Below the pieces are notes generated by a model. It saw only the letters and a list, made by a program, of their open reading frames with translations. It was not told the origin of the DNA and made no database searches. The position numbers were made by a program, and so were the translations under genes. Positions 1-5,778 of a stretch of DNA of 12,966 bases are shown piece by piece. How positions within the stretch are numbered: position 1 is the first letter of the stretch; the number at the start of each line of letters is the position of its first letter. This stretch comes from Desulfurococcales archaeon ex4484_204 (GTDB lineage Archaea > Thermoproteota > Thermoprotei_A > Sulfolobales > NBVN01), in NCBI GenBank assembly GCA_002255065.1, contig NJEF01000013.1:1-12966 (forward strand). The letters are read 5' to 3'.

Positions 1-131
1 CACACCTTATCTATGTCAATACATAGGGGGCATAGGTATAGCTTGTTAACTTCGTCTTGACACGTTACTATCTCCATGCCTTCATGCACTATCCTCTTCC
101 TCACCCACCTAGGCTCCCAGAATAGGGACAT
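1..131 (-). CDS. Small Cys-rich, possibly zinc-binding protein; 3' part cut by window edge
   Basis: The minus strand reads open from an ATG at 131-129 to the window edge, giving 43 residues that begin MSLFWEPRWVRKRIV. A CPLC pair preceded by Cys 26 (TCQDEVNKLYLCPLC) looks like the first half of a zinc finger or knuckle, but the partner residues would lie outside the window. A purine run (GGGAG) about 8 bases before the ATG could serve as ribosome binding site. The frame begins 25 bases after the stop of the ribbon-helix-helix gene on the same strand, so the two are probably co-transcribed. I do not recognise the family. The call rests on the open frame, the start context and the gene spacing; zinc binding is inferred. 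Confidence 0.5.
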   Translation of the reverse strand, partial: MSLFWEPRWVRKRIVHEGMEIVTCQDEVNKLYLCPLCIDIDKV

Positions 132-156
132 CCTATATACTCCCTAGTAGCTAACC

Positions 157-333
157 CTACTGGATCTGTACCAAGTACCCATCCTTCGCTAGCTTGGACC
201 TTAGGGCTACACGTATTAAGTCGCTCTTACTCTTAAAGTACCCTAAACGAACAATATTATCTATCCTTCTTAGCGTCATTATATCGATTTTAAACGATAT
301 AACTGAGACTCTTCCTTTATTTGCTGGCTGCAC
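157..333 (-). CDS. Ribbon-helix-helix (CopG/Arc/MetJ-type) DNA-binding protein, 58 aa
   Basis: A 58-residue protein starting at GTG 333-331 and ending at TAG 159-157. The pattern fits a ribbon-helix-helix regulator: a beta strand at residues 8-15 (RVSVISFK), helix A at about 17-30 (MTLRRIDNIVRLG), a turn, and helix B at about 35-50 (SKSDLIRVALRSKLAK). Such proteins act as dimers, placing paired strands in the major groove, and often repress their own operon. The start is set by a strong Shine-Dalgarno sequence, GGAGGTG at 347-341, five bases before the GTG. A candidate TATA element lies at 371-378, and an 8-bp inverted repeat brackets the start region. The Cys-rich gene at 131-1 follows 25 bases downstream. 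The family call is fairly firm; targets are unknown. Confidence 0.8.
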   Translation of the reverse strand: MQPANKGRVSVISFKIDIMTLRRIDNIVRLGYFKSKSDLIRVALRSKLAKDGYLVQIQ

Positions 334-370
334 AAGACCACCTCCAGCAAATTTAAATATACGGTCTTGT
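332..370. promoter_or_regulatory. 8-bp inverted repeat around the ribbon-helix-helix gene start, possible autoregulatory operator
   Basis: ACAAGACC at 332-339 and its exact complement GGTCTTGT at 363-370 are 23 bases apart. They bracket an AT-rich ATTTAAAT core (351-358) and the GGAGGTG ribosome binding site, and one arm overlaps the GTG start codon. Ribbon-helix-helix repressors commonly bind such inverted sites over their own promoter, so autoregulation is a reasonable inference. A hairpin hiding the start codon is possible only if transcription begins upstream of 370. Confidence 0.4.
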
Positions 371-378
371 ACATATAA
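371..378 (-). promoter_or_regulatory. Candidate TATA box of the ribbon-helix-helix gene
   Basis: ACATATAA on the plus strand (TTATATGT on the minus strand) is centred about 26 bases before position 349. That would start the transcript just ahead of the Shine-Dalgarno sequence at 347-341. The nearer ATTTAAAT at 351-358 is too close to the start codon to act as TATA box for a transcript carrying that ribosome binding site. Assigned by spacing only. Confidence 0.4.
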
Positions 379-435
379 CCCTAACTAGTCATAGTGTTGA
401 TAGGATAGTTTATTAGGCTTAGAGATTTTACTTAT

Positions 436-465
436 TTCACTAAGTAAGTGAAGTCCTTATAAATA
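436..465 (+). promoter_or_regulatory. Promoter of the HTH/C2H2 gene with adjacent inverted repeat
   Basis: A TATA-like TTATAAATA at 457-465 lies 25-30 bases before an expected transcript start near 487-490, about ten bases before the TTG at 498. Directly upstream, TTCACT-AAGTA-AGTGAA at 436-452 is an inverted repeat with perfect 6-bp arms and a 5-base spacer, four bases from the TATA element. Its position over the TFB recognition region fits a regulator binding site. No protein can be assigned to it. Confidence 0.45.
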
Positions 466-497
466 ATCTCAATTAGACCTAATGTAAAGGGCCTGGA

Positions 498-905
498 TTG
501 GAGAACAGCATAGTATCGATAATTAAGTACTTAGTGATTAAAAGACTTGCAGGGGATACTATAACAATCCTCGCAGTTAAGGAGTACCTAGTTGATGGAG
601 CTTCCCCAAGCACTATTGGTTATAAGTACCACGTATCTAAGTTTAGGATAAGGGGGTACGTTCAGAGGGTCGTGGATAAGGCTCACTCACATGCAATAGC
701 TGCTGCAGTGGTGAGAGCTACATTCCCCTACATTATGGGGATAGACCCTATTATCCTTAAAATTGGCGGCAAATACGTCTGTATACTGTGCGATACACAG
801 CTAAGGCAGGGACAGGTAGAGCACCATATTAGGAGGAAACACAAAGATATTGTTAACAACATAACGTCACAAATTATCATTAAATTAAGGAGGAGCCATG
901 AGTAG
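498..905 (+). CDS. Helix-turn-helix-like protein with C-terminal C2H2 zinc finger, 135 aa
   Basis: Residues about 22-60 (LAVKEYLVDGASPSTIGYKY, then HVSKFRIRGYVQ) look like a helix-turn-helix with a basic recognition helix. The C-terminal part carries a C2H2 finger: Cys95 and Cys98, eleven residues, His110, four residues, His115, followed by a basic tail. Nucleic-acid binding, probably transcriptional control, is inferred. The TTG at 498 follows an AAAGG run and lies about ten bases after the predicted transcript start; an in-frame GTG at 534 is an alternative that trims 12 residues. It is divergent from the ribbon-helix-helix gene, sharing a 164-base promoter region. The last codons contain a strong AAGGAGGAG (887-895) that looks like a ribosome binding site for something downstream. 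I do not recognise a named family. Confidence 0.7.
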   Translation: MENSIVSIIKYLVIKRLAGDTITILAVKEYLVDGASPSTIGYKYHVSKFRIRGYVQRVVDKAHSHAIAAAVVRATFPYIMGIDPIILKIGGKYVCILCDTQLRQGQVEHHIRRKHKDIVNNITSQIIIKLRRSHE

Positions 906-929
906 TTAGCTACTTCGCAACGATCTTAG

Positions 930-1112
930 TGCATAAGCTACGAGTTAGACATCGTAAACCTTGTAAAGATCTTATACGCTAACGACTTAAACCCTGTTAA
1001 GCGTCATAGATCCTTAGACGACCCCCTAATAATAATAGGGGGGCTCCCCCCTACTGCTAACCCATTACCGTTTAGCGTTATAGCTGATGGGATCTTTATA
1101 GGTGATGGCGAG
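930..1112 (+). other. Open in-frame extension of the radical SAM gene lacking a canonical start
   Basis: The radical SAM frame stays open for 61 codons upstream of its first usable start (GTG 1113), back to a TAG at 927-929. It contains no ATG, GTG or TTG. The translation is clearly protein-like: SYELDIVNLVKILYA, then PLIIIGGLPPTANPLPFSV and ADGIFIGDGE. That GG...NP.P...AD....G.GE pattern is typical of the cobalamin-binding-type domain ahead of many radical SAM enzymes. The segment is therefore most likely part of the gene, read from a start lost to a frameshift, a deletion, a rare start codon or a sequence error. A GGAGG ribosome site with ATG at 898 lies just upstream but in another frame, closed by TAG at 907. 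Confidence 0.65.
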
Positions 1113-2252
1113 GTGTTACTAGAACTTATAGTTAACAGCGCGGTTGATAGGAGCTCCTCACCTAGCTGGAAGGCGAACGTACTCGACGATCTCTCAAGGG
1201 GCAGCCACCTGTTCACGGGAAGTGAAGCCAGTGTTAAGAAAGCTGTTGTTAATAACTTAGATAAAGCCTACCATCCTGTACCCCAAATTAGATCAAAGCT
1301 AGTTAAGCCCGTATATGGCGATGGCTTCTACGTTGAGGTTTCAAGAGGATGTAGGTGGTTATGCCCATACTGCTTAGAATCATTTACGACGTTCCCGCCA
1401 AGATATAGGAGTTTCAACACCATTAAGTCCTTAATACTTAAGGGCTTACAGTACGTTAATGAGAGGAGGGTAATTATTTACTCGCTATCCTTCTTCGACC
1501 ACCCATCATCGGATGAGCTCCTTAACTGGCTTCTATCTGAAGGTATTAAATACTCCTTACCATCTCTAAGGTACACAACACTTAACATAGCGAGGATGGA
1601 GTTGGTGGCTGCAGGGGGTCAGAGAACCATTACCATAGCACCTGAGACCGTCGATGCTGACGTAAGCTGCGCTATTAGGAAGTGCTTCCTGAGGGAGCTG
1701 GTGTACGAGCTCTCTAGGTACGCACTCTTAAAGGACATGAATGTAAAGCTCTACTTTATATTTGGGCTACCCGGTGAGGGTATGGATATAGGTAGAAGAA
1801 CTGCTGAATTCATAAACGAGGTAACCGCTACAGGACTGAGGAGGTCGGGGCAGGTTAGGGTATCCGTTAATCCGTTCATACCGAAGCCTAATACGGCGAT
1901 GCAGTACTTCCCCTTACCTAGTAGAGAGGTCTTCGAGAGGAAGGTTAAGGAGCTACTGAGAAATATCGATCGAAGGGTTAGGGTGAGCGTGTATAACTGG
2001 AAGCTAGCCTTTGCCCAAGCCCTAATAGCTCTCGGGGATGAGAATGCGGGCTACCTAAGTATTGAGTGGGCCTTAATGGGCGGTAAATTAGGTCAGCTTA
2101 AATCTATGCTAAGCGAGATCGGTTACAGCCCCCGCTACGTGTTCTCCCGTAAGGAGCTAGGACACAAGTTTCCGTGGAGCTCCATAGACTTAGGCGTTAA
2201 GGGAGTAATCAATAAGCTTGCTAACGAGTTACTAGCGCTCTCAGGAAGCTAA
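1113..2252 (+). CDS. Radical SAM protein (B12-binding-domain type), 5' end uncertain
   Basis: This protein contains the radical SAM cluster motif C-x3-C-x2-C at residues 80, 84 and 87 (SRGCRWLCPYC), which binds a 4Fe-4S cluster that cleaves S-adenosylmethionine. Later landmarks fit the same fold: IAPETVDADV near 175, the FIFGLPGEG strand-loop near 215, and NPFIPKPNTAMQ near 254, with a C-terminal PWSSIDLGVKGV segment as in archaeal Fe-S oxidoreductases of the COG1032 type. The substrate is unknown. GTG 1113 is the first canonical start, but family-like sequence continues in frame back to 930, so the true protein is probably about 440 residues or more, or the gene is 5'-damaged. It follows the HTH/C2H2 gene on the same strand and converges on the unknown gene ending at 2379. 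Confidence 0.8.
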   Translation: MLLELIVNSAVDRSSSPSWKANVLDDLSRGSHLFTGSEASVKKAVVNNLDKAYHPVPQIRSKLVKPVYGDGFYVEVSRGCRWLCPYCLESFTTFPPRYRSFNTIKSLILKGLQYVNERRVIIYSLSFFDHPSSDELLNWLLSEGIKYSLPSLRYTTLNIARMELVAAGGQRTITIAPETVDADVSCAIRKCFLRELVYELSRYALLKDMNVKLYFIFGLPGEGMDIGRRTAEFINEVTATGLRRSGQVRVSVNPFIPKPNTAMQYFPLPSREVFERKVKELLRNIDRRVRVSVYNWKLAFAQALIALGDENAGYLSIEWALMGGKLGQLKSMLSEIGYSPRYVFSRKELGHKFPWSSIDLGVKGVINKLANELLALSGS

Positions 2253-2378
2253 TCAAATAACTTACATAGTAGACAACTTACATCACCCTAACAACCGCTC
2301 TACATCCCTTGCGTAAAATAGTAAATTAAGATGCTGAAACAGCGCCTACTTATGAGTTAATGTTAATAAATCGCTTTA

Positions 2379-3107
2379 CTAAGAAGATGCGTCCGCCATA
2401 ACATGTTTAGCAATAATCATAGCTACCTTTCTTTCAACATCGATAACCTCGTTAGCGGTTTCTAGTTTAACCTCTCTTACCTTACCTCTAGACTTTACTA
2501 TTAGTAACTTACCCCCTACCTCTAAAAGTAGCTTCTTTAAGTCCTCCACGGTGAGCACCGTGTTCTTCAGGGACCACGCTATCAACCTTAACGATGCCCT
2601 TCTAGACTTAGGACACATAGGTTTATGAAAGGACTCTACAATATAAGCGGTTAAGAGGTCCTTATCTAGATCCCTACCTAATTCTTTAAACAGCTCCTCA
2701 AGCCAGGAGAATTCATCGCAGCTAAGCACCTTTAGCAGGTCGGTAAACCCTGCCTGCGTTATCCTGTACCTACCTGATAACAGGTACTTAACGGTTTTAT
2801 AAGGCCCTAAAAGTGTTTGAAGACACCTTACGATCTCAGCCCGCTGATCCTCTGATGCGCTCTCTAAAACCCTTCCCAGCACCCTTAACGCTCTACTGTA
2901 GTTTTCGTTGAGCGATAAACCTAGTGCTGTAAAGAAGCGTAACCTATCTCCTCTCCTAACATAGGTAAGAGCTTTCATGAACACTTCGTAGAGCTCGTCA
3001 TCGCTCGTAGCTGCCTCACTAATACACCTAGCTAGGCTTAAAGCGTTTTTAAACACCTCTTTACCACTACACACACTCGTTCTCCCACGTCTAGTGGGGA
3101 AGAACAT
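2379..3107 (-). CDS. Uncharacterised alpha-helical protein, 242 aa
   Basis: Unrecognised. The sequence predicts almost entirely helix, with repeated amphipathic stretches (for example RALRVLGRVLESASEDQRAE, and FSWLEELFKELGRDLDKDLL) of the kind seen in helical-repeat scaffolds. The C-terminal 45 residues switch to alternating strands (GGKLLIVKSRGKVREVKLET) ending in a last helix. Five Cys occur at scattered spacings, with no zinc pattern. There is no signal peptide or membrane segment, so it is probably cytosolic. ATG 3107-3105 has a candidate TATA element 30-45 bases upstream and a 12-bp palindrome at the expected transcript start. It lies 66 bases after the unknown 115-residue gene on the same strand and may be expressed with it or from its own promoter. 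Confidence 0.7.
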   Translation of the reverse strand: MFFPTRRGRTSVCSGKEVFKNALSLARCISEAATSDDELYEVFMKALTYVRRGDRLRFFTALGLSLNENYSRALRVLGRVLESASEDQRAEIVRCLQTLLGPYKTVKYLLSGRYRITQAGFTDLLKVLSCDEFSWLEELFKELGRDLDKDLLTAYIVESFHKPMCPKSRRASLRLIAWSLKNTVLTVEDLKKLLLEVGGKLLIVKSRGKVREVKLETANEVIDVERKVAMIIAKHVMADASS

Positions 3108-3110
3108 CCT

Positions 3111-3122
3111 TACACCGGTGTA
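3111..3122. promoter_or_regulatory. 12-bp perfect palindrome at the expected transcript start of the 242-aa gene
   Basis: TACACCGGTGTA is a perfect palindrome four bases before the ATG at 3107. The TATA-like run at 3140-3152 predicts transcription starting near 3120, inside this palindrome. A protein bound here would block initiation or elongation, so it is a candidate operator. It also contains CACCGGTG, which could be a chance restriction-type site. Confidence 0.3.
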
Positions 3123-3139
3123 GGGCTTATAGTAGATTC

Positions 3140-3152
3140 TTAAATTTAAAAA
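3140..3152 (-). promoter_or_regulatory. Candidate TATA box of the 242-aa gene
   Basis: TTAAATTTAAAAA on the plus strand (TTTTTAAATTTAA in the reading direction) is centred about 26 bases before position 3120 and about 38 bases before the ATG at 3107. It lies in the 66-base gap behind the 115-residue gene, which suggests that the 242-residue gene has its own promoter. Confidence 0.45.
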
Positions 3153-3173
3153 CGGTAGCTTATTAGTGAGGCT

Positions 3174-3521
3174 CTACCACGGCATTCTAAGCTTAAGTAT
3201 GCCTAGACGTTCTGCAACCTCTAGTATCCACCCAGCTAATTCCTTAGCAATCATCTCCACAGCCTCCTCAGCGCTAACATCAATATTGAGCACCTCCGCA
3301 ACAGCTCTCCTAGAGATATCGGGGTCTAACCTCTCCTTAACGATGTTCTTAAGGTCCTCCATAAGCTCATACAGCCTTAACGGCCTTCTCGTAACTAGTA
3401 CTCTAACGTACTCTAGGTCTGTAGATGACGGTAAGGCCATCTCCTTTAAGTCCTTAGATGCCATCTCTAAATACTTAATAAGGGCCCTATAATCCCTAAT
3501 TATCTTACCTGATGCTAGCAT
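3174..3521 (-). CDS. Uncharacterised small helical protein, 115 aa
   Basis: Unrecognised. The whole protein predicts as four or five helices: residues 8-27 (IRDYRALIKYLEMASKDLKE), 35-45, 50-66 (LYELMEDLKNIVKERLD), 70-80 (RRAVAEVLNI) and 84-110 (AEEAVEMIAKELAGWILEVA). It is rich in Glu, Lys, Arg and Leu, has no Cys, no membrane segment and no signal peptide, and ends in the compact tail LKLRMPW. ATG 3521 is the only in-frame start after a TGA upstream, and it has no good Shine-Dalgarno sequence. It is divergent from the MDR-like gene, with 69 bases between the starts as I assign them, and is followed by the 242-residue gene. A small cytosolic binding or adaptor protein is a guess only. Confidence 0.65.
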   Translation of the reverse strand: MLASGKIIRDYRALIKYLEMASKDLKEMALPSSTDLEYVRVLVTRRPLRLYELMEDLKNIVKERLDPDISRRAVAEVLNIDVSAEEAVEMIAKELAGWILEVAERLGILKLRMPW

Positions 3522-3568
3522 AGGGAGCTTAGACGCGGCTGCTCACCTAACTTATTAGAATCTCAAAA

Positions 3569-3576
3569 CTTAAATA
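3569..3576. promoter_or_regulatory. TATA-like element between the divergent 115-aa and MDR-like genes
   Basis: CTTAAATA (plus strand) is the main AT-rich element in the gap. On the minus strand it predicts a transcript start near 3546, about 25 bases before ATG 3521. On the plus strand it is only about 18 bases before GTG 3591, which is short for a crenarchaeal promoter. It is therefore a better fit for the minus-strand gene; the plus-strand promoter is unresolved. Confidence 0.35.
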
Positions 3577-3590
3577 GAGTGGGACCTTCG

Positions 3591-4502
3591 GTGAAGGCCA
3601 TTGTTTATAACGGCGAACCAACGCTTAGGGAGGTTCCAATACCTCCAACGCGTAAGGGCGAAGTTCTCGGTGAGGTAGTTCTAGCCTCTCTAACCAGCAT
3701 CGATAAGGCTGTTCTACACGGCTACATACCTGCTAAGGAGTTCATAAGCCCCGGCACCTTTGGCGTAATTAGGGTTGTCGAGGTAGGTGTTGAGTCGAGA
3801 GCTACGGCAGGCCTTCTCTATGCCGTAACCCCATTATGCAGTGATGGTATTCCAGGTGTCACGAGAGATGGGCTGTTCAGGGAGTACATCTCCATCAGTG
3901 ATGACTGCTTAATGAAGGTAGCGAGGGGGTTCATGAAGTCCCTATCTAAAAACCTTATCCCTCTATCCATAGAGTTCTCATACATAGATCGTTTAGTTAG
4001 CCTTGTCCAGGGCATGGATGTACTAGTCCTAGGGTGCAACATAAACACGTACATCCTAGCTTCAGTTATTGCCGACGTAGCCAACATAACGGTTGCCTGC
4101 TTAAGTAAGGAGCTATTTAATGATATTGCATCACTAGGTGTTAGGGTAGTAAACGTGGAGAACGTTAAGGATTGCCTATTTGATGTAGTTATAGTAAACT
4201 CCATTGAGCCTTTTCTTGCAGCGCTAGCACCTAAGTTCCTTAAGGACTCCTCAACTATCGTTATACCTCCTAACATACCTCCTGTAGCAGTTAAGTTAAC
4301 GTGGAGGTTACGGAGGGTGAGGATCATTAGACCCAGACTAGCGGGCATACGTAGAGGGTTAAGAGCTATCAATAAAGTGAACATGAAAGTTATAAATAAA
4401 AAAGTGGTGCTAGCCACAAGCCTCCCTGATGCCTTATCTTTAATGAAGGTTCATCAATACTACGAAAGAATAACATATTTAAACCCTAGATACCGGCTCT
4501 AG
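3591..4502 (+). CDS. Degenerate MDR (zinc-type alcohol dehydrogenase) fold protein, 303 aa
   Basis: The protein opens like a medium-chain dehydrogenase (MKAIVYNGEP...LREVPIP, then GEVLGEVVLASLTSIDKAVL) and keeps the two-domain layout, but the active-site signatures are gone. The usual Cys before S-x-D is Thr/Ser, the GHE zinc and fold motif is GTF (residues 55-57), and the Rossmann Gly-rich loop reads VLVLGCNINTYIL instead of V-x-G-x-G-x-x-G. About 303 residues is slightly short for the family. It may be a binding protein or pseudoenzyme rather than a dehydrogenase. GTG 3591 gives the typical MKAIV beginning; GTG 3579 would add MGPS. Its last 17 bases overlap the convergent aminotransferase gene. 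The frame is intact throughout, so recent decay is unlikely. The fold call is moderate; the loss of motifs is visible directly. Confidence 0.65.
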   Translation: MKAIVYNGEPTLREVPIPPTRKGEVLGEVVLASLTSIDKAVLHGYIPAKEFISPGTFGVIRVVEVGVESRATAGLLYAVTPLCSDGIPGVTRDGLFREYISISDDCLMKVARGFMKSLSKNLIPLSIEFSYIDRLVSLVQGMDVLVLGCNINTYILASVIADVANITVACLSKELFNDIASLGVRVVNVENVKDCLFDVVIVNSIEPFLAALAPKFLKDSSTIVIPPNIPPVAVKLTWRLRRVRIIRPRLAGIRRGLRAINKVNMKVINKKVVLATSLPDALSLMKVHQYYERITYLNPRYRL

Positions 4503-5724
4503 TGTTTAATTTCCTTCTAATGACGTTAGACAGGATCTTGATACCCTCCTCTATCTCCTCGGGTTTAGGAAAGCTAAAGTTTAACCTTATAGTGTTCCAC
4601 CCCATGCCGTTAGCGAAGAATGAAGCTCCCGGAACATATGCAACACCCTCCTTTATGGCTTCGGGAAGTAGCTTCTTAGTATCTACATCGTACGATGGCA
4701 GCCATAACAGGATAAATAAGCCGCCTGCAGGCCTCACCCACTTAGTTCCCTTAACCATGTACGTGCTTAAGGCCTTCAGCATTAAATCTCTTTTAACCTT
4801 GTAAATCCTTCTAGCCCTATCTATTGCTATATCTACAACACCCCTCTTGATAGCTTCCATGGCTATGTACTGGGTTAGCGTAGGGGTGTGAAGGTCCGCT
4901 ACCTGCTTAGCCCTCTCTAGGTAGTCAATAAGCAATCTATCCCCAACGACCCACCCGATCCTTAAGCCTGGAGCTAAGATCTTACTGAACGTCCCCATGT
5001 ATATAACCCTGCCCTCCTTATCCAGCGTCTTAATCGGTGTAACATCAACATCTTCGTCGTATATAAAGTACGAGTATGGATTGTCCTCTATAATCAAGAC
5101 GTCGTACTTAGAAGCTATTTCCAGTAAGTGCTTCTTCCTCTCCAAGCTCATAGTTATCCCGGTTGGGTTATGGGCAACAGGAACCGTGTAAATGAACTTT
5201 ATCTGCCTGCCAAGCCACTTAAGCCTCTTAATCTCCTCCTCCAAGACGTCCGTTATCATACCATTCTCATCCATAGGTACCCCAGTTATGCTTGGCCTGC
5301 TAAGCCTGAACGCATTTAGGGCTGCAAGGTAAGTTGGTAGCTCAACTATTACTTCATCTCCACGCTCTATCAGCACCCTTGATATTAGGTCTAAAGCCTG
5401 TTGCGAACCCGTTGTTACCATTACATCGTCGTTACTACTCAGCGAGACACCGCTCCTTCTCAAGAACTCCCTTAAGACGTTCCTAAACTCAGTAACGCCC
5501 TTAGTAGGGCAGTACTGTAAGGACTTATCTCCATGCTCCCTAATAACGTAGCTAGCTATTTCAGCTAGCTCCTTCTTTGGGAAAACTTTAGGGTCAGGTA
5601 GGCCGCCAGCAAAGCTAATTATTTTCTTCCCCTCGGTAAGCTTAAGAAGCTCTCTAACCTCAGATGCCCTAAACATATCGGCTCTACTAGCAAGAAGTCT
5701 TTCAATTCTTACCAGAGGAAACAC
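4486..5724 (-). CDS. PLP-dependent class I/II aminotransferase (LysN / ARO8-like), 412 aa
   Basis: This is a fold-type I aminotransferase of the 2-aminoadipate / aromatic / kynurenine aminotransferase group common in archaea. It would move an amino group between an amino acid and 2-oxoglutarate in the cytosol. Visible landmarks are ISFAGGLPDP near 36-45, Tyr71 in YCPTKG, TTGSQQALDL near 104-113, the NPTG motif at 186-189, Asp214 and Tyr217 in IEDNPYSYF, the PLP-binding Lys248 in GTFSKILAPGLRIGW, and the carboxylate-binding Arg380 in NTIRLNFSF. The length is normal and all key residues are present. The GTG start at 5724 lies about 28 bases from the centre of a TATA-like element, which suggests a leaderless message. 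Its true substrate (aminoadipate, aromatic or branched amino acids) cannot be told from this context. Confidence 0.9.
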   Translation of the reverse strand: MFPLVRIERLLASRADMFRASEVRELLKLTEGKKIISFAGGLPDPKVFPKKELAEIASYVIREHGDKSLQYCPTKGVTEFRNVLREFLRRSGVSLSSNDDVMVTTGSQQALDLISRVLIERGDEVIVELPTYLAALNAFRLSRPSITGVPMDENGMITDVLEEEIKRLKWLGRQIKFIYTVPVAHNPTGITMSLERKKHLLEIASKYDVLIIEDNPYSYFIYDEDVDVTPIKTLDKEGRVIYMGTFSKILAPGLRIGWVVGDRLLIDYLERAKQVADLHTPTLTQYIAMEAIKRGVVDIAIDRARRIYKVKRDLMLKALSTYMVKGTKWVRPAGGLFILLWLPSYDVDTKKLLPEAIKEGVAYVPGASFFANGMGWNTIRLNFSFPKPEEIEEGIKILSNVIRRKLNTRAGI

Positions 5725-5747
5725 CCTTATTAATACTTCCTGAGCAG

Positions 5748-5756
5748 TTTAAAAAT
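5748..5756 (-). promoter_or_regulatory. TATA box of a probably leaderless aminotransferase transcript
   Basis: TTTAAAAAT on the plus strand (ATTTTTAAA in the reading direction) is centred near 5752. An initiation site 26-27 bases on falls at about 5726, two bases from the GTG start codon at 5724. The spacing fits leaderless initiation, which is common for first genes in crenarchaea. Confidence 0.5.
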
Positions 5757-5778
5757 TCAGCCTAGATTTTTATACCAT

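Noticed and set aside
194..388. Plus-strand 64-codon open frame
   Set aside because: It lies opposite the ribbon-helix-helix gene, which has a strong ribosome binding site and a recognisable fold, while this frame has neither.
1022..1053. GC-rich inverted repeats (CCCCCTA / TAGGGGGG / CCCCCCTA) resembling a terminator or leader hairpin
   Set aside because: They fall in the open extension of the radical SAM frame, where they encode the conserved PLIIIGGLPPTA stretch, so codon content explains them. There is no T-run afterwards.
2253..2378. Possible C/D box or other small RNA in the gap between the radical SAM and 242-aa genes
   Set aside because: I found no paired box C (RTGATGA) and box D (CTGA) at suitable spacing on either strand, and no strong hairpin or T-rich terminator. 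The gap is an AT-rich convergent intergenic stretch.
3818..4417. 199-codon open frame on the minus strand inside the MDR-like gene
   Set aside because: Its composition is rich in Ser, Thr, Met and Leu without any motif, and the plus-strand frame carries MDR-like sequence throughout. It is a shadow frame.
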